Source: QHBQ01 sp038230695 (GTDB lineage: Bacteria; Chloroflexota; Chloroflexia; QHBQ01). From it: a stretch of DNA of 35,281 nt. Below, in pieces: positions 23,360 through 32,612 of this stretch. A program made the translations under genes and the position numbers. The notes under the pieces were generated by a model. The model had not been told where the DNA came from. It saw only the letters and a program-made list of their open reading frames with translations, and made no database searches. The stretch covers positions 1 through 35,281 of the forward strand of contig JBBRMT010000016.1 of the NCBI GenBank assembly GCA_038230695.1, read 5' to 3'. How positions within the stretch are numbered: position 1 is the first letter of the stretch; each line of letters begins with the position of its first letter.

Positions 23360-25204
23360 ATGTCCAAGTATCTTCACCGCAGTAATGTCGTGCTGATGGT
23401 GCTGGTTGCGCTCGGCCTGATGCTGTCGCTGGTAGCGACGCAGATAGGTAACCACGCCAGCGCCCAAAACGTGCAGTTCGGTGACCCCAACTTTCAGCTA
23501 ACCTGGAACCGCACCGATTTGCCCGTGCAGCAGGGGGTAGTTTCCCGCTCATGGTACTGGGGGCCGCTTACCAGCCCAACCCGCATCATGTTCGAGCAAT
23601 ACGTGGATGCGCCCGATGGCACCGGCAAGCGGCTGGTGCAGTATTTCGACAAGAGCCGCATGGAGATTAACAACCCCAATGCCGATCGCCACAATCCCTT
23701 TTTCGTTACCAACGGCCTGCTCACCGTCGAGCTAATTACCGGGCGGATGCAGATCGGCAACAGCACTTTCGTGCAGCGCGATCCTGCCAACATTGACATT
23801 GCCTCCGATGTAGATGACTCCACTGCGCCCACCTACGCCAGCTTCGCGGGGGTAATCAGCCTGCCTAGCGGCGATCGCACCGGTCAGTATGCCACTCAGA
23901 CCATCAATCGCGCTGGCGAAGTGGGCAACGACCCCAGCAAGGCCAGCGACCCCGGCAGCCAATTCGTCCACTATGAGGGCGCAACCCAGCACAACATCCC
24001 CAAGGTGATGTGGGATTTCCTCAATCAAGTTGGCCCCGTCTACGTCAACGGCCAGTTTGTGCAGCAGCGGCTCAACGACCCCTGGTTCTACGCCAGTGGC
24101 TACCCCATCGCCGAGCCGTTCTGGGCCGAAGTTAAGATCGCCGGGGCAGCCAACACCGCCGTCCTCATCCAGCCCTTCCAGCGTCGCGTGCTTACCTATG
24201 TGCCGTCCGCGCCCGCAGGCTTCAAGGTACAGATGGGCAACATCGGCCAGCACTACTATGACTGGCGCTACGGCCAGTCGCCGCAGCCGACTGTCACCAC
24301 TGGAACGGCGACCCCTGGTGGGGCCACCCCGACTCCCGGCATTGCGCCCACGCCAACCGCTACGCCCAGGCCGATTGGTGGCAAGATCGTCTATACCTCC
24401 GATATGTCTGGCACCAGCCACCTACAGATCTACTCGGTCAAGGCCGACGGAGGCAGTCGCGGTAATCTGACCCACGATCAAAGCAACAACACCCAGCCCG
24501 CATGGTCGCCCGACGGCACCAAGGTCGCCTTCGTCAGTGACCGTGACAACGGCCTCGGCCATATTTTCGTGATGAACGCCGATGGCAGCAACCCGATCGA
24601 ACTGAACAAGAACTTCCCCTCCAAGCAACTGCGGCCACGCTGGTCGCCAGATGGCACCCGCATCCTCTTCACCGGCGTGGATGCCAGCGCCTTCCCCGAT
24701 GGCGAAATCTTCGTTACCGAGGCGCTGGCCGGGGTTGACCCGGTGCGGATGACCGAGAACTCCTTCGTTGACACCGATGCTGATTGGTCGCCGGATGGCA
24801 GCAAGATCGTGTTCTCCTCAAACCGCGACGGCACTCAGAGCCTCTACACCATGAACGCCGATGGCAGCAACGTCAAGCGTATCACTACAGGCACCAACGG
24901 CACCGCAGATGTAGAGCCACGCTGGTCGCCGCAGGGTAACATCATCGTCTATCGCTCTGGCGACCCCGCCAACGCCGACATCTACACGGTGAACGCCGAT
25001 GGCAGCAACAAGCTGAAGATCGTCAACAACACCACCAACGACTGGGATCCCGCCTTCAACAGCGATGGCACCCGCATCATCTATATGCGCCAGCTTGGCA
25101 AACAACAACTCTACATCATGCACGCTGATGGCCTGAGCGTGGCGCCAGTACCCAACCAGGTCCAATCGGTCAACAACAGCCAGCCCGACTGGTTCGATAA
25201 GTAA
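23360..25204 (+). CDS. Secreted protein with TolB-type beta-propeller (PD40 repeats)
   Basis: This 614-residue protein has a signal peptide (residues about 1-36, ending in ASA). An N-terminal domain (about 37-305) that I cannot name is followed by a TP-rich linker (about 312-342). The C-terminal half has at least five PD40 repeats of the form xWSPDGxKIxFxSxRD (AWSPDG, RWSPDG, DWSPDG, RWSPQG, AFNSDG) with four ADGSN loops, making a TolB-like beta-propeller. Such propellers bind proteins or peptides outside the cytoplasm. GGAAGGAGAG precedes the ATG at 23360 by about nine bases. The gene stands alone and ends in a strong terminator. Confidence 0.8.
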   Translation: MSKYLHRSNVVLMVLVALGLMLSLVATQIGNHASAQNVQFGDPNFQLTWNRTDLPVQQGVVSRSWYWGPLTSPTRIMFEQYVDAPDGTGKRLVQYFDKSRMEINNPNADRHNPFFVTNGLLTVELITGRMQIGNSTFVQRDPANIDIASDVDDSTAPTYASFAGVISLPSGDRTGQYATQTINRAGEVGNDPSKASDPGSQFVHYEGATQHNIPKVMWDFLNQVGPVYVNGQFVQQRLNDPWFYASGYPIAEPFWAEVKIAGAANTAVLIQPFQRRVLTYVPSAPAGFKVQMGNIGQHYYDWRYGQSPQPTVTTGTATPGGATPTPGIAPTPTATPRPIGGKIVYTSDMSGTSHLQIYSVKADGGSRGNLTHDQSNNTQPAWSPDGTKVAFVSDRDNGLGHIFVMNADGSNPIELNKNFPSKQLRPRWSPDGTRILFTGVDASAFPDGEIFVTEALAGVDPVRMTENSFVDTDADWSPDGSKIVFSSNRDGTQSLYTMNADGSNVKRITTGTNGTADVEPRWSPQGNIIVYRSGDPANADIYTVNADGSNKLKIVNNTTNDWDPAFNSDGTRIIYMRQLGKQQLYIMHADGLSVAPVPNQVQSVNNSQPDWFDK

Positions 25205-25223
25205 CCTGCGCTTGCAGCAGACT

Positions 25224-25261
25224 AAAGACGCGCCCACCTCTTTCGAGGTGGGCGCGTCTTT
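25224..25261 (+). terminator. Intrinsic terminator
   Basis: A perfect 17-bp stem (25224-25240 and 25245-25261) encloses a TTTC loop, with the left arm starting AAAGACGCG and the right arm ending CGCGTCTTT. The stem's own A/T ends give the U-run. Confidence 0.9.
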
Positions 25262-25288
25262 ATACCACAATGCAACATTCACTATGTA

Positions 25289-25383
25289 ATACCAATTCGC
25301 TGTGGTGATGGTGTGTTTTTCGTAGGGGCGGGTGGCTGCCCGCCCGGATGCAATTTAACACCGTCTGCTCGGCTAATTGGTAT
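25289..25383. repeat. 95-bp MITE-like element with inverted ends
   Basis: ATACCAATTCGC at one end and the complement of ATACCAATTAGC at the other form inverted repeats (9 bp perfect, 12 with one mismatch). Inside is a GTAGGGGCGGGTGGCTGCCCGCCC palindrome. Two more copies with the same parts lie at 6768-6925. It ends just after the KOW-like gene. Confidence 0.65.
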
Positions 25384-25390
25384 AACATTG

Positions 25391-26650
25391 TCATTCCAGC
25401 ACCTCGACATCGAGCAGCGGGAGCAAGGCGCGGCTACCATCGCTAAGGGTAAGCTCGGCGGCGCGGGCAAGGATACCGCTGGGAAGTAGCTGCGGGCGGG
25501 GCGGGATGGCGCTGACCTTGCCGATGCGCCCCAGGTGGCTGCCGCTGAGGACGCGGGCGAGGCTGCCCACGTGGATGGGCAGGGCTTGCTGGCTGGCGCT
25601 GAGGTCGCGGCCCTGCACGCTGCTGCGCGGCAGTGGGATGATTACTTCGGGGCGGGCCAGGCCGCCGCGCAGTCGAGTGGTGCCACTAATCGCCACTTCC
25701 TGCCCATCGGCGGCGGCCAGCAACTCGAAGGCCCGTTCCGACATCGGCATACGGCCAAAGCCCTCGGTTACAATCAGGGTAAAAGGCGCGTCGGCAGTGC
25801 GCCCCTGGCGATTGAGTACCATTGCGGTAGGGGTGTTCTGCGGCGCGGCATCGGGTATCAGGCCGGGGAACACGGGCGGGGGTGGGAATTGCCAGCCCAG
25901 CCTGCCCAGCGGCCAGTCCACCTCCGATGCGCCCGCCATGTAAGCAGCCGGGGTGTAAGTATCGAGCAGGAAGGCCCGCAGTTCCTCGGCGGGCATACTG
26001 CCCACGATTACCCCGCGCACGCGGTTCTGCACACAGTTGCGTAGCGCGGCGGCAGTGACGAACGAGCCGCCCACCAGCACCGCATAGGTACTCTTCGCGT
26101 CAATCAGTTCGGGGGTTAGCTCCTCATCGTTGCCAGTTACCAGCAGCTTCAACACGCCGTGCCGTTCGCCGCCCATGCCCCAGATGCCGCGTACGATTGC
26201 GGCGGGGGTCTCGATGCTCACCCCCATGTTGGCGAACACCTCCATCACGATGCCCTTGAGGTGCGCGTCAAGCTCGTACATCTCGCCCATTGGGGTCAGG
26301 GTTGCCAGGCCGGTCTTTTCGTCGTAGCTGCTGAACACGGCGGCGGCGGGGGCGCGTACCTGCCGCGCTCCGATGCTACGCTTGCCCGCAATGGTGTCGC
26401 CTATCTGAACCTGCTCGCCCGGTCGTCGCCGGATCAGCTTGGCGGCGGCCTTCGCGTTCACGCCCAGCACGGCGGTCAGGTCAATCTCCATCGGCTTGCC
26501 GGGGATGAGGGTACGGGCCACTACGTCGTCCGGCTCGACCCGTGCGCCAAGCCGCACCGTCACCTCACCTGCGAAGGGCAGCCGCCGATCCAGGCGCACC
26601 AGGGTGGTCATCGCAATTGAAGGTTGCTTGGTTGGATAATAGAAGCTCAT
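25391..26650 (-). CDS. Operon protein with KOW-like C-terminal motif, unknown function
   Basis: This 419-residue protein is the last of the seven-gene operon. Its N-terminal part (about residues 14-110) has VTVRLGARVEPDDVVART and a later GDTIAG, reminiscent of a barrel-sandwich hybrid (biotinyl/lipoyl or RnfC-type) domain. The middle is alpha/beta with AVLVGGSFVTAAALRN and GVIVGSMPAEELRAFL. The C-terminus has IHVGSLARVLSGSHLGRIGKVSAI, matching the KOW pattern G..V.V..G..G..G.V. No membrane segment is present, so it is cytoplasmic. ATG at 26650 overlaps the upstream TGA (ATGA), so translation is coupled to the ATPase-like gene. I cannot name the family. Confidence 0.65.
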   Translation of the reverse strand: MSFYYPTKQPSIAMTTLVRLDRRLPFAGEVTVRLGARVEPDDVVARTLIPGKPMEIDLTAVLGVNAKAAAKLIRRRPGEQVQIGDTIAGKRSIGARQVRAPAAAVFSSYDEKTGLATLTPMGEMYELDAHLKGIVMEVFANMGVSIETPAAIVRGIWGMGGERHGVLKLLVTGNDEELTPELIDAKSTYAVLVGGSFVTAAALRNCVQNRVRGVIVGSMPAEELRAFLLDTYTPAAYMAGASEVDWPLGRLGWQFPPPPVFPGLIPDAAPQNTPTAMVLNRQGRTADAPFTLIVTEGFGRMPMSERAFELLAAADGQEVAISGTTRLRGGLARPEVIIPLPRSSVQGRDLSASQQALPIHVGSLARVLSGSHLGRIGKVSAIPPRPQLLPSGILARAAELTLSDGSRALLPLLDVEVLE

Positions 26651-28941
26651 AATAACCTCGTATTGCTGGATTCATCTTCATCCGCGCCAAGCAGCCAGGG
26701 CGGGATAGTCATCGCGCTGGGGCGGGTGGCAGGTTGGTCGGCAGGCTGGTCGGCAGGCTGGTCGGTTGAAGGGTCAGCCAGCAGCCAGGGAGGCATGGAT
26801 GTTTCGGATTCATCCTGTAGCGAGGCAGGCGTGGGTGCGGCAGCAACCTCCTCCGGCTCTTCGGCCATCAACCAGGGCGGCAGGTACTCGTCGTCGCTGG
26901 CGGCGCTGGTCATCTCGTCGGCATCTGGCGCGGCCGTATCGCCTTCTTCTTCGAGCGGTGATTCAAGGGCGGCCTCCGCCTCCTGCTCAGGCAGGGGACT
27001 TAGCGCCATGCGGGTTGCGATCGGCGGCAAGTCTGGCGGACTGGTCAGCAGGCTGGGGGTGGGCAGGGTCTGCTCCGCAGCGGCAACCGCGCCGATCGCC
27101 TCCTGCCAGCGTTGCAGGGTGGCGAGGCGGACGGTTTCATCGCTGGGCAGGCGCAGTGGGCGACCACGCGCATCAATAATCAGCCCCACGTAACCACCCT
27201 TGACCTCTTCACCCATGGTGCGTACCAGCTTGCCGCGCTCACCGTTGCCAACGCGGAAATCGCGCCCCGGCTGCACGATCAGGTTGGCTCGCTGGTCGGG
27301 CCGCAGGCTGATCACGCGCAACTCGCCGTAAGGAACCGCCACCTTGAGCGGGTCGCCGCCCTCGGCGTATTCCACGGTTATGCTGACGGCGGGCTGATTG
27401 GGCGCGGGGTTCGCCACCGCTGCCAGTGGCACAATCGCGGTGCCAAGCCATAGCAGGCTGTCGCGGTCGAACACGTAGGCGGCAGCGGCGGGGTTGGCGG
27501 CGGCCATGGTGCCGATATGGGGTAGCAGCATGGTACTGTCCAACGCCAGTTCCACCGAGCCGCTAGGCAGACCTTCCGGCTCCAACCCGTCGAGCAGCAG
27601 CAACGCCGCCACCTGCGGACTGGGCGCGTTCGCCAGCAAGCCGCCGCTGCCAATAAGCAGGTCGTAAGCGGGACGTGCGCCAGGGTTGGCCTGTTCGCGC
27701 ATCCGCGCCGCAATGTAACGCAGCGCCTCGCGGGCGAAGGCGTGTTCGATATGCAAGTCGCGCTCTTCTGCCGCCAGACTAAGCGGGCGCAGCAGGCGAT
27801 TAAGCGCCCATTCGACCAGTTCGCTCTCGGCCATGGTGAACGGCAACCAGCGCAACACCGCCGCCGCGCCCACCTGCCGTAGCAGATTGGGCAAGCCATA
27901 GGCCATGCCGAAATCGCCTTTTACTACGCGATAGAAGCCGCGCCCACTGGCACTGGGGTTCGCACCCGTAGGCGCATCGTTGGTCAGGAAGCCGCCCACG
28001 CTAGATGCGCCCACATCGGCAATAAGCACATCGCGGTTATACTGGGCGGCGATGTAGCGGGTGACGATGCCCTCGGCTAGCGAAGTGGGGATGATGTTCT
28101 CGGTCCAGCTTGCCAGGCGGCGATAACCAGGCACTGCCGTAAGTTGCTTCTGCAAGTAGAGGTTATCGAGTTGCTCCTGGGCGCTGGCGAGGCGTTCGCG
28201 ATCGAGGCGGGGGCGCACGTTCTCGGTCAGGCGCAGGTCGGCGACTTCATCCAGTTTCTCGGAAACTTTGCCTCTTGCGCTCTGGTTGCCCGCGAAGATA
28301 ACCGGCAACCTGGTGGGGGTGGCGTTGACGCTTTGCTCCTGCACCGCCCGCTGGCGTGCGGCCTGGGCTACGGCATCGGCCAGCTTGAGCAGCGGCGCGA
28401 CCGGCCCGCCATCCACTCCACCGACAATCAGTGCGGCATCGGGTTGCAAAGCAACCAGCCGCTGCACCTGACGAGCCAGCCACTCGCCCTCCGGCAGCGG
28501 CTTCTCGCCCTCGGCCAGATGTTCATCCACGGTAAGCAGATCCAGCACGTTGGTGTAGGTACTCTCCGCTGCGTGCATCGCGCTGCGGGCGGTGATGTCG
28601 CGGTTGAGGGCCAGCAAGGCCACGCGCATTGCGGGCGCAGCGGAACTGGCGGCGATGAAGCCATCCACCCCGTTGCCGTTGGGCAACTGGGGAATGATTA
28701 GATGGCCTTCCTCGACGATCTGCCGCCCACTGAGGCGCTCAAGCTCGGCGATGGCGTTGTACAGACCCACGGTAATGTCGCCGAAGGGCAACTCGGCGCT
28801 GGTGGGCGCGGCGGCGCGGGCGACGAAGCGATACTCGCCGCTAACCACGTCCACCAGCGCGACTCGCGTCCACAGACTGCCCACATCGGCGCTGAGGATC
28901 GACTCTACCTTATGCTTTGGCGCTGCTTGCTCGTCTGCCAT
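26647..28941 (-). CDS. MutL/ASKHA-type ATPase-like protein with PPWL-motif tail
   Basis: This 764-residue protein has the ASKHA nucleotide-binding pattern of the glutamate-mutase MutL family: phosphate-1 (SADVGSLWTRVAL, about residues 16-28), a second DVGASSVGGFLTND loop (about 315-328) and an adenosine-type LIGSGG (about 440-446). MutL proteins are chaperone-like partners of B12 mutases, but no mutase gene is present here. From about residue 610 the protein is acidic and disordered, and it carries three copies of PPWL (Trp690, Trp719, Trp749), the last after a QPAD tandem repeat. AAGGGG precedes the ATG at 28941. It would be a soluble or peripherally bound component of the operon's complex. 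Confidence 0.65.
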   Translation of the reverse strand: MADEQAAPKHKVESILSADVGSLWTRVALVDVVSGEYRFVARAAAPTSAELPFGDITVGLYNAIAELERLSGRQIVEEGHLIIPQLPNGNGVDGFIAASSAAPAMRVALLALNRDITARSAMHAAESTYTNVLDLLTVDEHLAEGEKPLPEGEWLARQVQRLVALQPDAALIVGGVDGGPVAPLLKLADAVAQAARQRAVQEQSVNATPTRLPVIFAGNQSARGKVSEKLDEVADLRLTENVRPRLDRERLASAQEQLDNLYLQKQLTAVPGYRRLASWTENIIPTSLAEGIVTRYIAAQYNRDVLIADVGASSVGGFLTNDAPTGANPSASGRGFYRVVKGDFGMAYGLPNLLRQVGAAAVLRWLPFTMAESELVEWALNRLLRPLSLAAEERDLHIEHAFAREALRYIAARMREQANPGARPAYDLLIGSGGLLANAPSPQVAALLLLDGLEPEGLPSGSVELALDSTMLLPHIGTMAAANPAAAAYVFDRDSLLWLGTAIVPLAAVANPAPNQPAVSITVEYAEGGDPLKVAVPYGELRVISLRPDQRANLIVQPGRDFRVGNGERGKLVRTMGEEVKGGYVGLIIDARGRPLRLPSDETVRLATLQRWQEAIGAVAAAEQTLPTPSLLTSPPDLPPIATRMALSPLPEQEAEAALESPLEEEGDTAAPDADEMTSAASDDEYLPPWLMAEEPEEVAAAPTPASLQDESETSMPPWLLADPSTDQPADQPADQPATRPSAMTIPPWLLGADEDESSNTRLL

Positions 28942-28993
28942 TTGTTATCCCCTTCCGTTGCCATTATGGCAACGGAACAGTTATAAGTTCATC

Positions 28994-29623
28994 TCATGAC
29001 CCTGGGCTGATCAAGAACCTAATCCTGTCGGCTAGCAGGGCGAAGAAGGATGTTACCGCGAAGCCGAACAGGGTGCCGAATGCCACCATCATAAACCAGC
29101 GGCCTGCGGTCGCCACATAGCCAGCGGTCACGGTGCGGGTGCCATCCGGCTTTGCGGTAAAGTAGAAATAACCCAGGCTGACGATGACCCCCACGATGAT
29201 GACGATGTTACTGATGATCGAGCCGATGTCGGAGCTAAACGGCAGCATGGTCGCCTGCAACTGTGGCAGCAGGGTGCCGACCAGGGTGCCGCCCAGCCCC
29301 AGCGCCGCGCCGGTGGTGACGATAATTGCCAGCACCGCGTTGGCGAAGACGTTGCGGGGGCGGACTGCCTTGTACCAGAGCAGCGCCCCCAGCAGCAGGG
29401 CCAATACGGGCAGCACCCGCTCCAGCCAGGGCCGATCCTGCAGGGCGCGGCCGATGAACGGCACGATCACATTGTAGATCACCACCAGAGTGATGTAGCC
29501 GATGCTGACCCCCACAAAGATGTTCTGCGCCAGCCGATAAAGCGGGTTATCGCCGATCAGGTAGCTGTAGACCATCAGAGTAAGAATGACTGCGATTATA
29601 GTGCCGATTACTGACAGATCCAT
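28994..29623 (-). CDS. Polytopic membrane protein of the DUF6754-like operon
   Basis: This 209-residue protein has about six membrane segments, beginning MDLSVIGTIIAVILTLMVYSY. I chose ATG 29623, with GGGAG seven bases upstream; the longer frame to 29689 would run through a GTAGGGGCG repeat. Conserved-looking spots are GDNPLYRLAQNIFVGVSIGY and a short extramembrane RPWLERV loop. No catalytic residues are visible and no family is recognised. It sits between the Zn-ribbon membrane protein and the ATPase-like gene and is probably part of the same complex. Confidence 0.65.
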   Translation of the reverse strand: MDLSVIGTIIAVILTLMVYSYLIGDNPLYRLAQNIFVGVSIGYITLVVIYNVIVPFIGRALQDRPWLERVLPVLALLLGALLWYKAVRPRNVFANAVLAIIVTTGAALGLGGTLVGTLLPQLQATMLPFSSDIGSIISNIVIIVGVIVSLGYFYFTAKPDGTRTVTAGYVATAGRWFMMVAFGTLFGFAVTSFFALLADRIRFLISPGS

Positions 29624-29718
29624 CCCAGGCTCCCTTAGAACCATTCCGGTAGGGGCGGAAAACACCCCACCCGCGCCCACTGTGGGCAATTAGCATATAC
29701 CCACGCTAAAATCCAAAA

Positions 29719-32457
29719 TTACTTGCGGCGGTTGACCAACCGAGCGATAAACACGATGTTGCCGATAATAATCAGCAGGGCAATGAGCAGGGCGGCAAAG
29801 GATAGGGCGTTGAGGTTGAAGGACAGGTCGGTTTTTGCCATGTTCAGCCCTTTGGCGGTCAGGTCGTATTGATAGCGGGCCACATCGCTCAGGCCTGCCA
29901 CCTTGCCCACGAAGCGAGTTGGCGCGGCGACGGCGAGATAGGGCTGCAGGCTGGGGTCGAGCGCGGCGGGTTCGCCAAGCAGCAGCGGCGGGGTGTTGGG
30001 CTGGCTGGCAACCTGCTCCACCCAGGAGCGGGCGGTGCTTTCGTCGCCTTCTAGCACGATGATCAGCTTGAAATCGCCGAGGCTTTTTATCCCCTTCAGG
30101 GCGGGTACGCCACCCGCGCCAAACAGCGGGTTGCCATTTACATAGTCGTTGCTGAACACGGTAGCGATGCTGCCGACCATGCTGCGTAGCGCGAAATCCC
30201 CGCCCGCACTGTAGCCGAGGTTGACGTAATCGCTGCCATACTGATAGCGGCGGGTAGTGCATGGGGTTTTGCTGTCTACGGTGGCAAGCGCGACTTGCTG
30301 GGCGAAGGCCGGGCCGGTTGGCGACAGGCTAACAGTGGCGAAGCGGGCGTTGATTGCGCCGAGGTGACAGGTGATAGCGCGGGCGAGGGGAGCCATCTCC
30401 GCCTGACGGTTGGCATCCCAATCATAAGCCACCAGCACCGGCGCACCCGATTGCGTTTCGAGATTGTTGATCGTCTTGTAGAAGCTATCCACCTGGGCAT
30501 TGGCGGCGGGCGAAGTAACTGCCAGCGGCTGCAGCCCCCCTACGCGGTCGGCCAGCACTACCACGACCATTACCAAAGCGGTGAGCAGGTAGATGCCGCG
30601 CTCACTGAGTAGCCAGCGCATTACACTAGCCGAGACTTTACGCTCATCCTTGAGTTCCAGCGGCGAGGTGCGGGTGCTGGCGCTGGGGGCAGCGACCAGG
30701 GCGGCCAGCGCCTCCGCTGCGCCGGGGCGGGGCGAACGCACGGTCATCACCCGCTGAATGTGCTGCACTGGCTCGGCCACCGCTGCGGTCAACGCTTCAG
30801 CGCTGGCGGGGCTGCCATCCTGCGATTCGCGGCCAATGCCGCGCAGCCAATCGGGGACGGTGTTATCCTCCGCGTTGCCTGTGGGGAAGAAGCTGGCGGT
30901 AGTCGGCGTTGCCGCTGCCGCAACGACAGGTGTTGGCATCGCGCTGTCGCCCATACTGGCTGCACTCTCGCCACCGACTACCCGCAGCCAGGGTGGTAGG
31001 TCTTCGCCACTGGCGGTGGCGATGGGTGGGGTAGTGGATACAACCTCCGATGCGGCGGGCGTGGTGGGTGTGGCCTCGCTAACCTCGGCTTGCTCCTGAT
31101 CGGGAGCCTCGTCCGCTGGCGAAACGGCTTCGCTCTCATCCGGTAGGGCGGTTTCAACCGCATCTTCGCCATCGCTAGCAGGGGGGGACAACCATGCGGG
31201 CGGTGCAGCGGAGACATCGTCCTGGTCAAGAGCATCGGATTCGGTTATCTCTGGCGACCCTGCTTCGGTGGCGGCAGCAGCCTCGGCAGCAGCTGGCGAT
31301 GCCATTGCCGTCATCGCCTGGGGCATCGGTGGGGGTTGCGCGGCGGCAACTTCACGCAACCAGGCGGGCGCATCACTGTCTTCGAGGAAGCCGCCGCTGC
31401 TGCCCAGGGTGGTAGTCGAGGGCGGCGCTTGCCCTGCAGCCGCGACATTGGCGGCGGGGCGGTTGGTAAACAAGTCGCTGAAGTCGGGCGGGGCGGGTGG
31501 GGCTGGTTCGGGCGGTTGTTGCAACCACGGCGGAAGGTTGATCGCCTGGGCCGCGCTGGGCGGTACATCGGTTTGCGTTGCGCCATCGGAGCCGCGCGTC
31601 ACAGTGCCTTCATGCAGCCAGGGATGTAGGTCGGGGACAGGCTTGCCCACGCTATCAGCGCGATCGAGCGGCCCGGTATCCTCGGCGACTTCATCGGTCA
31701 ACCAGGGTGGCGCATCGTTGACATCATCTTCCCCAGCGGTCACAGCGGCAGATGCTGCGCTCTCAGCCCGCATCCTGTGCAACCAATCGGGAACGGCAAC
31801 TGGTGGGGATTCCTCTTCCTCATCGGGCGCGTCCTGCTCCGCTTCAGGGCTAAGGCTACTGGAAGCGCGTAGGCTTGCCAGCCAGTCCACCGGCTCACTG
31901 TTGGGGCGGGGCAGATCCTCGCGGCGATAGGGGCTGGTGGAAGGCGTGGGCGGTGCGACGTAGCCCACCTGATCATCGGGCTGAGACACGCTAAACCCGC
32001 CACCGGCGGAGCGGGCCGCTGGGGATGGATAGGCCGCGATTGTCGGAGGGGGAGGCGGAGGCAGGGGTTGGTCGTTCACAGCCGGAGCATCGCCGCCGAT
32101 GTTGCGGCGCAGGTCGCCCAGCCACTCGGCGGGTGGTGGCGCGGCGCTACCTGCCCCACCCAGGCGGGCCGCCAGGCTGGAGCCACGCCCTGCGGGCGAA
32201 TTAGGGGTTGGGGGCGCGGAAGCAGGCGCAATGGATGGCGCTGCTGGCGCGATATTCGTTACCGGCGACGGCGCAGGCGGGCTTGCGCTGGGGTCGCCGC
32301 TACGCACCACATCCACGCCTGGTGGCGATACCGGGGTCGCGCCGGTCAGCCGAAAGCCGCATAGCTGGCACACCTTGTTCTCCGGCGGGTTAAGCCCACC
32401 ACAGTTGGGGCAGCGCAGCGGCACAATAATCTCTTCTTCGCGGTAGTCATCAGCCAT
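29719..32457 (-). CDS. Zn-ribbon, disordered, two-TM scaffold-like membrane protein
   Basis: This 912-residue protein begins with a zinc ribbon (Cys16, Cys19, Cys30, Cys33). Residues about 40-610 are Pro/Ala/Asp/Glu-rich and disordered. They contain ten [PAVEH]xWL motifs with Trp at 112, 192, 225, 252, 280, 311, 366, 422, 490 and 537, in forms such as VPDWL, LPPWL, APPWL and APAWL. Two membrane segments follow (about 620-638 and 883-907) with an outer domain of about 240 residues between them, so the Zn ribbon and motif region face the cytoplasm. No ribosome site is seen at ATG 32457; a heptad array lies directly before it. I infer a multivalent scaffold. The same motif occurs in the ATPase-like protein. 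Confidence 0.7.
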   Translation of the reverse strand: MADDYREEEIIVPLRCPNCGGLNPPENKVCQLCGFRLTGATPVSPPGVDVVRSGDPSASPPAPSPVTNIAPAAPSIAPASAPPTPNSPAGRGSSLAARLGGAGSAAPPPAEWLGDLRRNIGGDAPAVNDQPLPPPPPPTIAAYPSPAARSAGGGFSVSQPDDQVGYVAPPTPSTSPYRREDLPRPNSEPVDWLASLRASSSLSPEAEQDAPDEEEESPPVAVPDWLHRMRAESAASAAVTAGEDDVNDAPPWLTDEVAEDTGPLDRADSVGKPVPDLHPWLHEGTVTRGSDGATQTDVPPSAAQAINLPPWLQQPPEPAPPAPPDFSDLFTNRPAANVAAAGQAPPSTTTLGSSGGFLEDSDAPAWLREVAAAQPPPMPQAMTAMASPAAAEAAAATEAGSPEITESDALDQDDVSAAPPAWLSPPASDGEDAVETALPDESEAVSPADEAPDQEQAEVSEATPTTPAASEVVSTTPPIATASGEDLPPWLRVVGGESAASMGDSAMPTPVVAAAATPTTASFFPTGNAEDNTVPDWLRGIGRESQDGSPASAEALTAAVAEPVQHIQRVMTVRSPRPGAAEALAALVAAPSASTRTSPLELKDERKVSASVMRWLLSERGIYLLTALVMVVVVLADRVGGLQPLAVTSPAANAQVDSFYKTINNLETQSGAPVLVAYDWDANRQAEMAPLARAITCHLGAINARFATVSLSPTGPAFAQQVALATVDSKTPCTTRRYQYGSDYVNLGYSAGGDFALRSMVGSIATVFSNDYVNGNPLFGAGGVPALKGIKSLGDFKLIIVLEGDESTARSWVEQVASQPNTPPLLLGEPAALDPSLQPYLAVAAPTRFVGKVAGLSDVARYQYDLTAKGLNMAKTDLSFNLNALSFAALLIALLIIIGNIVFIARLVNRRK

Positions 32458-32463
32458 AATGAT

Positions 32464-32498
32464 TTTGGACTTTGGACTTTGGACTTTGGATTTTGGAT
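32464..32498 (-). repeat. Heptad array TTTGGAC touching a start codon
   Basis: Five units (three TTTGGAC, two TTTGGAT) end seven bases upstream of the ATG of the 912-residue protein, where a Shine-Dalgarno would be expected. Confidence 0.9.
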
Positions 32499-32506
32499 GT
32501 ATTGGC

Positions 32507-32599
32507 GGGCGAACAACGGTTCGCCCCTACGAACAACCACTTGCAACGGCTGCGGCATTGGGCGAACAACGGTTAGCCCTACGAACAACCACTTGCAAC
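32507..32599 (+). repeat. Direct repeat of a ~40-bp GGGCGAACAACGG unit
   Basis: Copies at 32507-32547 and 32560-32599 share GGGCGAACAACGGTT, CCCTACGAACAACC and ACTTGCAAC, differing by few bases. GGGCGAACAACGGTTCGCCC is itself a palindrome. Confidence 0.8.
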
Positions 32600-32612
32600 T
32601 TGCAACTTTCAA
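32592..32612 (+). repeat. Heptad array CTTGCAA overlapping a stop codon
   Basis: Three units (CTTGCAA, CTTGCAA, CTTTCAA). The stop codon of the 225-residue gene (32609-32611, minus strand) lies in the last unit. Confidence 0.8.

Noticed and set aside
28994..29689. Longer start for the six-TM protein
   Set aside because: The extra 22 residues come from a GTAGGGGCG repeat without a ribosome site; ATG 29623 has one.
29690..30262. 190-residue minus-strand frame
   Set aside because: Shadow of the outer domain and second membrane segment of the 912-residue protein in another frame.
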